Source: Butyrivibrio proteoclasticus B316 (GTDB lineage Bacteria > Bacillota > Clostridia > Lachnospirales > Lachnospiraceae). Taken from it: a stretch of 64,000 nt of DNA. The DNA lies in assembly GCF_000145035.1 (NCBI RefSeq), contig NC_014387.1:1788001-1852000 (forward strand), given 5' to 3'. Positions 25,525 to 32,434 of the stretch are shown here, one piece after another (within the stretch, counting starts at the first letter, position 1; each line of letters begins with the position of its first letter). The position numbers and the translations under genes are program-made. The notes under the pieces are model-generated. The model was given only the letters and a program-made list of their open reading frames with translations, was not told the origin of the DNA and made no database searches.

Positions 25525-26063
25525 TACTTAAATTCCCTAAATTTGTTGTGCTGTTTAAAGCTCAAGAAATTAAAATCACTTTCCTTATAATAAAAAAGGA
25601 ATAAAAAGACAAATACAAAAGTTGCCACGGTAACATATATATCAGCAACATTAAAAATCGGGAAATTGATAAGCACGAAGTAAATGAAATCTACTACATA
25701 ATCATTTTTGATCCTGTCTATCATGTTTCCTGCAGCTCCACTCGCAATGAAAACAAGAAGAATATGCAGAATATTATATTTCTTATCATCAGGTAGTCTA
25801 AATAATACATAGCCAATGATCAAAAGAATAATTATTGCAACCAATACAAAGAATACTTTCTGATTCTGAAGCATGCCAAAAGCTGCTCCGGAATTCTTGA
25901 GAAAATTAAGCTCAAGAACACCACTAATAATTTTATATGCAGGTTTATCCTGTAAATGAACTACTGCCAGGTGCTTGGTAAACTGGTCAAGGAAAACCAG
26001 TAAAAGTATCAAAAATGCATCAACTGCCAAAAAAATCTTTTTCTTTTTTGAAATCTTATTCAT
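25524..26063 (-). CDS. lspA: Lipoprotein signal peptidase (signal peptidase II)
   Basis: Membrane aspartyl protease that removes signal peptides from prolipoproteins. 179 residues with four membrane segments. Catalytic aspartates are in GAAGNMIDRI and FNVADIYVTV; the family motif LKNSGAAFGML is present. I used ATG 26063; the preceding TTG would add one residue. AAGGAT lies about ten bases upstream. The C-terminal tail (about 20 residues, polar) is slightly longer than usual. A likely substrate, the lipobox-bearing DD-carboxypeptidase, lies 5 kb away. Confidence 0.94.
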   Translation of the reverse strand: MNKISKKKKIFLAVDAFLILLLVFLDQFTKHLAVVHLQDKPAYKIISGVLELNFLKNSGAAFGMLQNQKVFFVLVAIIILLIIGYVLFRLPDDKKYNILHILLVFIASGAAGNMIDRIKNDYVVDFIYFVLINFPIFNVADIYVTVATFVFVFLFLFYYKESDFNFLSFKQHNKFREFK

Positions 26064-26079
26064 CAAATATATCCTTTAC

Positions 26080-27183
26080 TTAATCATTATTCTCAATATA
26101 GATAATCTCATCAAGAGCCTTTTTCATATCTTCATCTGTAATGTCGGTGGTGATGAAAGCTTTTCCTATGCCCTTTAAGAGAATAAATCTAATTTTATTA
26201 CTGTCAGACTTCTTATCAGACTTAGTTAACCTGATAACCTCTTCAGGATCTATGTCCTCAATGGATATAGGAAGATTAAATGGAACAAACATATCCCTGA
26301 TTTCATAATATTCTTCCATAGAAATCAACTCTTTTTTCCAGGACATAAATGCAGCAGCAACACAACCAAGAGCCACACATTCACCATGTAAAAGTTCGAA
26401 ATTCTTGGCTTTTTCAATGGCATGTCCAATTGTATGACCAAAGTTTAATAGAGCTCTGCCGCCTTTTTCAGTAGGATCTTTTTCTACAACAGCCTTTTTG
26501 ATCTCACAGCTGCGTCTTATCATCTCAAGAGTTACATCCTGATCCTTATCGCTGATCTCATACATATTCTCAATAAGCCATGTATAAAAATTCTGATCCT
26601 TGATAAGACCGTGTTTCATAACCTCAGCAAATCCTGAAGCAAATTGTCTGTCACTTAATGTATTAAGCGTAGAAATATTGGTATAAACAAGACTTGGCAT
26701 ATGGAAAGCACCAATCATATTCTTGTAACCATCAAAGTCAACTCCGGTTTTCCCACCAATGCTGCTGTCAGTTTGAGCTAAAAGTGTAGTAGGTATCTGG
26801 ATAAAAGAGATACCTCTAAGATATGTAGCAGCTGTAAAACCAGTCATATCACCAACTACTCCGCCTCCAAGCGCTACCAAAAGGTCGTGTCTGTCAAAAT
26901 GATTTTTAATAAGAAAACTATATATTTTGTTTATCTCACTTAGGTTCTTGTTATTCTCTCCTGCAGGTATTTCATATATAAACACCTTATCAGAAACGCT
27001 CTTTAATATACTTACAACCTCATCCCCATAGAGAGGTTTAACATTACTATCTGTAATAACTGCTATCTTTCTGCCATTAAAACCAAGCTCCGCTACAGAA
27101 TCTGAAAGCCCATCAAAAGAAGTATCAAAAACTATGTTGTAACAAGGTTTTTTATCATAATTAATTGTCAATAATCCACTCAC
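26080..27183 (-). CDS. aroB: 3-dehydroquinate synthase
   Basis: Second step of the shikimate pathway, converting DAHP to 3-dehydroquinate with NAD and a metal ion. 367 residues. Visible motifs are LGGGVVGDMTGFTAATYLRG near 108 (NAD binding), PTTLLAQTDSSIGGKTGVD near 134, KHGLIKD near 195 and NFGHTIGHAIE near 251 (metal-binding His). The start is GTG at 27183, with GGAG ten bases upstream. A good promoter lies just upstream, so aroB heads the aroB-lspA-rluD unit. Confidence 0.95.
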   Translation of the reverse strand: MSGLLTINYDKKPCYNIVFDTSFDGLSDSVAELGFNGRKIAVITDSNVKPLYGDEVVSILKSVSDKVFIYEIPAGENNKNLSEINKIYSFLIKNHFDRHDLLVALGGGVVGDMTGFTAATYLRGISFIQIPTTLLAQTDSSIGGKTGVDFDGYKNMIGAFHMPSLVYTNISTLNTLSDRQFASGFAEVMKHGLIKDQNFYTWLIENMYEISDKDQDVTLEMIRRSCEIKKAVVEKDPTEKGGRALLNFGHTIGHAIEKAKNFELLHGECVALGCVAAAFMSWKKELISMEEYYEIRDMFVPFNLPISIEDIDPEEVIRLTKSDKKSDSNKIRFILLKGIGKAFITTDITDEDMKKALDEIIYIENND

Positions 27184-27211
27184 AATAAATGTCTCCGTAA
27201 TCTATATAAAT

Positions 27212-27240
27212 AATATAATCACAGCCATCCCACCTGACAA
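27212..27240 (-). promoter_or_regulatory. Promoter of aroB-lspA-rluD
   Basis: Minus-strand TTGTCA (27235-27240), exact 17-base spacer, TATATT (27212-27217), 29 bases before the GTG start. Confidence 0.65.
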
Positions 27241-27271
27241 AGCTCATAGTGACAGCGCTGTAATACAAAAG

Positions 27272-27305
27272 AGGCTGTTGACCATTTACTTTAAGTCAAC
27301 AGCCT
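27272..27305 (-). terminator. Terminator of sepF
   Basis: Perfect 11-base stem (AGGCTGTTGAC / GTCAACAGCCT) with a 12-base loop, followed on the minus strand by CTTTTG. Confidence 0.82.
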
Positions 27306-27321
27306 AATATTCATGATAATA

Positions 27322-27855
27322 TCAGTTTATCTGCTGAGGCCCATCAGAAACTCCACCGCCAAATGCACCATTGAGCATTGACTGGAAATCACCGGAAATA
27401 TCAACAGAAGCCGGAGTAATTATAAAAATGTATCTTGAAATCTTCTGAAGATTACCTGAAATAGCATATGTAGAGCCTGATGTGAAGTCAATGATCCTCT
27501 GTGCAATGTCTACGTCTAATCCTTCGAGATTAAGAACTACTGTACGATTAGCGAGCAAAGTATCTGTAATCTCTCTGCCATCCTCAACTGAAGTAGGTTT
27601 GATAACACAAACCTCCATACCTGCTGAACTCATTGATTTCTTGGATCTTGCAGGAATAACCTTAGGAGAAAGCTTCTTGGTCTTCTCTTCCGGTATTTCT
27701 ATACTAGGATCGTCTTTTCCGATTGGAGCAGAACTGTTAATAGACTCTATCTTGGAAGTGGCATTATCATAGCTATCATCGTAGTCGTCATAGTAACCAC
27801 TATCATCATCCCCATTAAGCTGAATTGCCTTTAAAAACTTATCCATTACGCTCAT
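27322..27855 (-). CDS. sepF: Cell division protein SepF
   Basis: Membrane-associated FtsZ partner that shapes the division septum. 177 residues: an N-terminal helix (MSVMDKFLKAIQL) for membrane binding, an acidic Asp/Tyr-rich linker, and the SepF domain from about residue 80 (VCVIKPTSVEDGREITDTLL; VVLNLEGLDVDIAQRIIDFT; GSTYAISGNLQKISRYIFII). The ATG at 27855 follows AGGAGT. It lies downstream of an HlyD-like gene, an order seen in several Clostridia, but has its own strong promoter inside the intergenic gap. Confidence 0.93.
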   Translation of the reverse strand: MSVMDKFLKAIQLNGDDDSGYYDDYDDSYDNATSKIESINSSAPIGKDDPSIEIPEEKTKKLSPKVIPARSKKSMSSAGMEVCVIKPTSVEDGREITDTLLANRTVVLNLEGLDVDIAQRIIDFTSGSTYAISGNLQKISRYIFIITPASVDISGDFQSMLNGAFGGGVSDGPQQIN

Positions 27856-27903
27856 ACTAATATACTCCTCGTGACTAATTTTCCCAACAAAAAACCAACT
27901 ATT

Positions 27904-27933
27904 ATTTTAACTTAATATTACATAAAATGTCAA
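27904..27933 (-). promoter_or_regulatory. Promoter of sepF
   Basis: Minus-strand consensus TTGACA (27928-27933), 18-base spacer, TAAAAT (27904-27909). It lies immediately after the stop codon of the HlyD-like gene. Confidence 0.65.
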
Positions 27934-27935
27934 AT

Positions 27936-29342
27936 TTATTGACTATCAGCTTCTCCTGCATTATCTACTGCATTTACATCCAGAACGATATAATCATAAA
28001 CACTTAACCCATACATCGTATTAGACTTAACAATAGAGTATTCGTCATTCTGATACAATATTCGAATCTGTCTAAAATCAGGATAACCTTTATTGATATT
28101 ATAAACACCTACAAGCGTATCCTGCTTGCCAACAGCGAATCTTTCATTGGAATCAGGCATGATCAGTGTATCTCCTGACCTAAGCTCATCCATATCTACA
28201 TAATACTCCGTATCATTTTCGTTATAAATCGTGATATTTACAAACTCAGATGTCTCATTTCCCTGTTCATCAAATTTGTTACGTAAAACTCCGCTTGTAT
28301 TATCATTATTCTTGATAACATAAGCCTTAGGTATTAGGTAAAAACTCTTATTTGAAACAGCAGAGTTTGGAATCTTTAGCCCTTTTTCATCTTCTGAAAT
28401 CAGTTCAACGCTAAGAATTCTGTCCCTGCAAAATGTAATCATAGAATTGGTAAAAGTAAGAACAACAAAGGTATCGCCTTCAGGATTACTAACTGTAGAA
28501 ACCTTACCCCAGGATTCATTCTGGTTTTTGAGAAATCTGACTTTTATATACCCGCTGTCAACCATTTCCTGAACTTTATCAGGATCATCTTCTCTGATAA
28601 CTATTGACCATTCCTCATTTGTACAAAGCTTATAAACAGGATCCCCGGCTTTAACCAAAGCATTATTGATCAGCTGATTCTTAGAATAAGAACTGCTATC
28701 AAACATTTCTGCCTTAAGATCAGAAGGTGTAAGACTCTCATATCCGTCCGTAGAATATATAACAATTCCAGTATCTCCCGCATACTTGTAATTAATAGAC
28801 TGCAAAGCAGAATTACCGGAATTCAGAGTACTGATATTATTTAAAATAGAATTATTTGATAATTTCTGAACAGTACCGTCCAGGCCGACTTTAAAATCAT
28901 AGACAGTATAAAAATCATGCTCATCAAAAGAAGAACTAAAGTCAACAATCTGAGAACGCAATTCACTCAGATCTTCATCACTCAAAAAAACTTCATCCGA
29001 ACCTTGAGACTTGAGAAATTCGAGAAGCTGCCCAGATTCGTCCACTGTATAAACAAGGTTTCCAACAGCGACTCTGCCCCCTTCTGCAGCAAAATAATTA
29101 ACATATCCAGCAGTATCGCTCTCAACTATTTCTTCATCTCTTAATGCTATTGCCTCGTAAATATTATTGGTAGAAAGAGAACCTTCCTGAACCTCATAAC
29201 CAACAATATGTTCTTTTCTGAAATAAGAAATAACACTGATAATGATGTAAATGCCAATGACAGCAAAGAAAACAACACCAATATTTATATTATTCAGATT
29301 CTTGGGATATTTAGTTACTTTTGGATATTTCTCCTGTGCCAT
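27936..29342 (-). CDS. HlyD-like single-pass membrane protein
   Basis: 468 residues from ATG 29342 (MAQEKYPKVTKYPKN), with GGGGGAAG upstream. One membrane helix at about 20-40 (INIGVVFFAVIGIYIIISVI) is followed by a large extracytoplasmic part. The first part resembles a biotinyl-lipoyl/HlyD hinge (AIALRDEEIVESDTAGYVNYFAAEGGRVAVG), and the C-terminal half is beta-rich. Proteins of this type lie next to sepF in many Clostridia and are annotated as HlyD-family efflux adaptors, yet no ABC transporter is nearby here. A cell-division-linked role is a guess based on its neighbour. Confidence 0.8.
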   Translation of the reverse strand: MAQEKYPKVTKYPKNLNNINIGVVFFAVIGIYIIISVISYFRKEHIVGYEVQEGSLSTNNIYEAIALRDEEIVESDTAGYVNYFAAEGGRVAVGNLVYTVDESGQLLEFLKSQGSDEVFLSDEDLSELRSQIVDFSSSFDEHDFYTVYDFKVGLDGTVQKLSNNSILNNISTLNSGNSALQSINYKYAGDTGIVIYSTDGYESLTPSDLKAEMFDSSSYSKNQLINNALVKAGDPVYKLCTNEEWSIVIREDDPDKVQEMVDSGYIKVRFLKNQNESWGKVSTVSNPEGDTFVVLTFTNSMITFCRDRILSVELISEDEKGLKIPNSAVSNKSFYLIPKAYVIKNNDNTSGVLRNKFDEQGNETSEFVNITIYNENDTEYYVDMDELRSGDTLIMPDSNERFAVGKQDTLVGVYNINKGYPDFRQIRILYQNDEYSIVKSNTMYGLSVYDYIVLDVNAVDNAGEADSQ

Positions 29343-29395
29343 CTTCCCCCAACCTTTTATTGCAAAATTTATTTTAAAAGATAACTCATGCAAAA

Positions 29396-29423
29396 GATAA
29401 GCCGCGGATTTCCGCGGCTTATC
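29396..29423 (-). terminator. Terminator of the P-loop gene
   Basis: Perfect 13-base GC-rich stem (GATAAGCCGCGGA / TCCGCGGCTTATC) with a 2-base loop, followed on the minus strand by TTTTG. Confidence 0.85.
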
Positions 29424-29447
29424 GCAATACTCAATTCAAAAATACTA

Positions 29448-29867
29448 TCAAAGAGAAATAACAATCTTTGATTTAACGGCTTCTGGAACCTCTGCCTCAT
29501 CCATTGAAAGGCTGAGTACAAAATCAATATTAAACTTCTCGGAAAGCTTATCAAGTTTATCAATAGTCTCAGTAATATCCTTACCTTCAAGGCAAGAAAT
29601 CTTAAGGAAACTATCAAAATACATCTGCTGGAGATCATGGTCTTGAGAAATAATACCACTTACGAAGCCTATGAATTCATCGGCATTTGAGATCATAAAA
29701 TCTGATACAACAATTAAACGAATCTTGTTATTAAGCTCATACATGTGCTTGGTGTTCTTATCAAGAAAGGCTATACTACCAAGAACGTTCTTAACCTCAG
29801 TATTAACCTTATCCAATAAGCATTTGGTCTTTCCTTTACCCTTTTTCCCAACAATTAACTGAACCAT
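29448..29867 (-). CDS. Small P-loop protein of unknown function
   Basis: 139 residues from ATG 29867 (MVQLIVGKKGKGKTKCLLDK). The Walker A motif GKKGKGKT begins at residue 7. A strand resembling Walker B is IRLIVVSDF near 50. I chose this ATG because GGAGGG lies about eight bases upstream; the ATG two codons earlier is too close. There is no membrane segment. Similar short proteins are often labelled PilT-like ATPase in Lachnospiraceae, but nothing else links it to pili. It is a single-gene unit with its own promoter and terminator. Confidence 0.8.
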   Translation of the reverse strand: MVQLIVGKKGKGKTKCLLDKVNTEVKNVLGSIAFLDKNTKHMYELNNKIRLIVVSDFMISNADEFIGFVSGIISQDHDLQQMYFDSFLKISCLEGKDITETIDKLDKLSEKFNIDFVLSLSMDEAEVPEAVKSKIVISL

Positions 29868-29907
29868 TGGCATACCCTCCTGCAAGCAAGAATTTATTGA
29901 TATATTA

Positions 29908-29936
29908 ATTATATGTTATTGGTTATTAAAAGACAA
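29908..29936 (-). promoter_or_regulatory. Promoter of the P-loop gene
   Basis: Minus-strand TTGTCT (29931-29936), 17-base spacer, TATAAT (29908-29913). It begins directly after the stop codon of the DD-carboxypeptidase gene. Confidence 0.68.
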
Positions 29937-29938
29937 CC

Positions 29939-30904
29939 TTAATTAACGATTTCATTCAACAATTGTGCCATATCATTATAAAGTGTACCGCTGTCTGTAT
30001 CACGCATGATTACTGCAATGTAAGGATTTCCTGCTGTATCTCTTGCAAGCAGAATAAGGCAATGGCCTGCAGCCTGAGTAGTACCTGTTTTACCACCAAT
30101 AACTGTAACGCCTGAAGGAACCGGTTTAGCACCTGTCAAAAAGCCATTAGTATTGGAAATATCTACATCCTTGGATGCTCCTGTTGCGTCGATATAGGAT
30201 GTTGTATAGCTGTTCATATTGATGATCTCACTGAATGTATCATATTGCATAGCAGCATTAAATATCAGATACATATCATAGGCAGTAACATAGTGTTCAT
30301 CACTGGTAAGGCCATTTGGATTTTCAAAATGTGTCTTAGTTGCACCTATAGCATATGCCTCAGCGTTCATCGTATTAACAAACTCCTCAATAGATCCACT
30401 GATATTAGATGCGATAAGATTAGCTACGTCATTAGCCGAATATATCAAAAGAATATGCAAGGCCTGGTCCAGAGTCATTCTATCCCCTTCCTTAAGCCCA
30501 ATCTTCTGAGCACCGCTTTCATTGACATAAACATCTGAGCCTGCAACAAGAACTTGTTCCAAACTGCCATACTTGAGAGCAACATATGCAGTCATAACCT
30601 TGGTAAGACTTGCAGGCATTACTCTATCATTAACATTTTGTGCAAAAAGAGTTTCCCTGTTAGTCAAGTCAAAAAGTCCTGCGCTAACAGAATCTGTTAT
30701 AGATGAATTATCGTTTCCTATATCAGAATTAACTACACACAGATCTGAAGCATAAGTAGGATAGTTCATGGATATCTGGTCATCAGATAAAAAAGAATTA
30801 ACGGAATATCCGGCTGCTGTTGAAGCACCCGCACATCCCGTTATATTTAAAATTACAATTAATAGAGAAGCTATTACTCCAATAGCTTTATTTGTACATT
30901 TCAC
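29939..30904 (-). CDS. D-alanyl-D-alanine carboxypeptidase, predicted lipoprotein
   Basis: Low-molecular-weight penicillin-binding protein that trims pentapeptide stems of peptidoglycan. All three active-site motifs are visible: SxxK in PASLTKVM, SxN in YSANDVAN and KTG in IGGKTGTTQ. The N-terminal hydrophobic segment ends in a lipobox (LNITGC), so it is probably lipid-anchored. The start is uncertain: I used GTG 30904 (321 residues), 12 bases after GAGGGG; TTG at 30928 is an alternative. Either start overlaps the end of mgsA. It closes the mre-PBP2-rodA series, fitting a cell-wall role. Confidence 0.88.
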   Translation of the reverse strand: MKCTNKAIGVIASLLIVILNITGCAGASTAAGYSVNSFLSDDQISMNYPTYASDLCVVNSDIGNDNSSITDSVSAGLFDLTNRETLFAQNVNDRVMPASLTKVMTAYVALKYGSLEQVLVAGSDVYVNESGAQKIGLKEGDRMTLDQALHILLIYSANDVANLIASNISGSIEEFVNTMNAEAYAIGATKTHFENPNGLTSDEHYVTAYDMYLIFNAAMQYDTFSEIINMNSYTTSYIDATGASKDVDISNTNGFLTGAKPVPSGVTVIGGKTGTTQAAGHCLILLARDTAGNPYIAVIMRDTDSGTLYNDMAQLLNEIVN

Positions 30905-31283
30905 GCCACTCAAGGTCCCCTCTGTCAAGTGATTTGATCAATAATTCTGCTGAAGCAAGATTCGTTGCTACAGGTATATTATGCATATCACATAATGTCA
31001 TAACATTATTAACATCAGGCTCATGAGATTTAACAGTGAGAGGATCTCTCAAAAATATCACAAGGTCAATTTCATTGTGTTCAATTGCAGCTCCAAGCTG
31101 CTGTGCGCCACCAAGATGTCCGGCCAGATATTTGTGAACAGAAAGATTTGTAACTTCCTCAATAAGTCTGCCGGTAGTACCTGTGGCATATAAATCATTT
31201 TTACTAAGGATTCCTCTGTATGCTATACAGAAATTCTGCATAAGTTTCTTCTTGGCGTCATGTGCTATAAGTGCTATATTCAT
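30888..31283 (-). CDS. mgsA: Methylglyoxal synthase-like protein with altered catalytic residue
   Basis: Methylglyoxal synthase turns dihydroxyacetone phosphate into methylglyoxal and phosphate. 131 residues. Family motifs are [21 protein letters not shown] near 31, [10 protein letters not shown] near 73, SHEPDVN near 84 and [15 protein letters not shown] near 100. The segment that reads GPMGGDQQ in E. coli is GHLGGAQQ here, so the catalytic base Asp71 of the E. coli enzyme is replaced by Ala60. Other active-site residues (His8, Asp9, Asp80, His85, Asp88) remain. Activity is thus doubtful. GGAGGG precedes the ATG within the rodA end. Confidence 0.88.
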   Translation of the reverse strand: MNIALIAHDAKKKLMQNFCIAYRGILSKNDLYATGTTGRLIEEVTNLSVHKYLAGHLGGAQQLGAAIEHNEIDLVIFLRDPLTVKSHEPDVNNVMTLCDMHNIPVATNLASAELLIKSLDRGDLEWREMYK

Positions 31284-31288
31284 CTAAC

Positions 31289-32413
31289 TTATACCCTCCC
31301 CAAATAGTACTTGTTACTCTGTAGTCTTACATTTAATACAAAACCTATTCCCATATAGGAACTAAGAAGTGAAGTCAAACCATAACTTACAAACGGAAGC
31401 GGAATACCGGTATTAGGAATAACTCCGGTAGCAACTCCGATATTGATAAAGCCTTGAAAACCAATCCAGGCTCCAACACCTGCGGCAATAATCTCTCCGG
31501 CCCTGTTTCTGGCTCTCATGGAGATCATAAAACACTCTATAGAAATTGCCAGTATGAGTACTATAACAATACACGCTCCGACAAATCCAAATTCCTCACC
31601 AATTACTGTAAAAATAAAGTCTGTAGGCGATTCGGAAATGAATCCTCCGTTTAATACTGAACTGATCTCGTTTGTATTATATCCCTTGCCATATAACTGT
31701 CCGGACCCAATTGCCATCATAGAATTAAGCGTCTGATAAGCATCAGAATTGGCATAATCTTCCGGATGAAGCCAGGCAAGGATTCGTCTCTGCTGGTACT
31801 CATGAAGAATACTGCTCTCACCCTGTACTGCATTATAAATAACAAACAAAGCGGATGGAATCGCTATTGAAAGAACAGCAACGACAATCTTCCAGCTAAT
31901 ACCTGCAACAAACATTATTGAAGAAAAAATCATCATAACCATGATACAGGTTGATAGGTCTGGCTGCATCGCAATCAGCGCTAGCGGCAATGCAAGAAGC
32001 GCAAGACATATAAGAACAAAACCAAAGGATTTGATTCGGTCCTTATATTTCATAATAAACTGAGCATAAAATAAAATCAATAATATTTTAGCTGCCTCTG
32101 AAGGCTGAAAAGTGATACCAAAGAGATTGATCCATCTCTGAGCTCCATTTGTGCTGCTACCAAGGGGGGATAAAACAAGCGCAAGCAAAACAGCATTGCC
32201 TATATAAAACAGGATATAAAGCTTAACCAGCAGAAGGTAATCAAGAAGCGAGATAAATACCATCATTACTACTCCAAGTGCAAAACCGGCAATCTGTTTG
32301 TTCCTTGAAGAAGGATCTGCTGAATTAATAGCCATTATTCCTATTGTTGTAAGAGCCATGACCATGATCACAAGGGCGAAATCGTAATCTATGATCTTAT
32401 ATTTTTTTATCAT
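31289..32413 (-). CDS. rodA: Rod shape-determining peptidoglycan polymerase RodA (SEDS family)
   Basis: Glycosyltransferase of the elongasome, partner of PBP2. 374 residues with about ten membrane segments. SEDS motifs are RWINLFGITFQPSEAAKILL near 95 and the C-terminal PNTGIPLPFVSYGLTSLLSS near 334. The extracellular loop has the QQRRILAWLHPE segment. It follows the PBP2 gene by 21 bases, and mreB-mreC-mreD lie upstream, so it belongs to a full elongation operon. Confidence 0.94.
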   Translation of the reverse strand: MIKKYKIIDYDFALVIMVMALTTIGIMAINSADPSSRNKQIAGFALGVVMMVFISLLDYLLLVKLYILFYIGNAVLLALVLSPLGSSTNGAQRWINLFGITFQPSEAAKILLILFYAQFIMKYKDRIKSFGFVLICLALLALPLALIAMQPDLSTCIMVMMIFSSIMFVAGISWKIVVAVLSIAIPSALFVIYNAVQGESSILHEYQQRRILAWLHPEDYANSDAYQTLNSMMAIGSGQLYGKGYNTNEISSVLNGGFISESPTDFIFTVIGEEFGFVGACIVIVLILAISIECFMISMRARNRAGEIIAAGVGAWIGFQGFINIGVATGVIPNTGIPLPFVSYGLTSLLSSYMGIGFVLNVRLQSNKYYLGRV

Positions 32414-32434
32414 CTAAATATTTCTCCAAACTCT

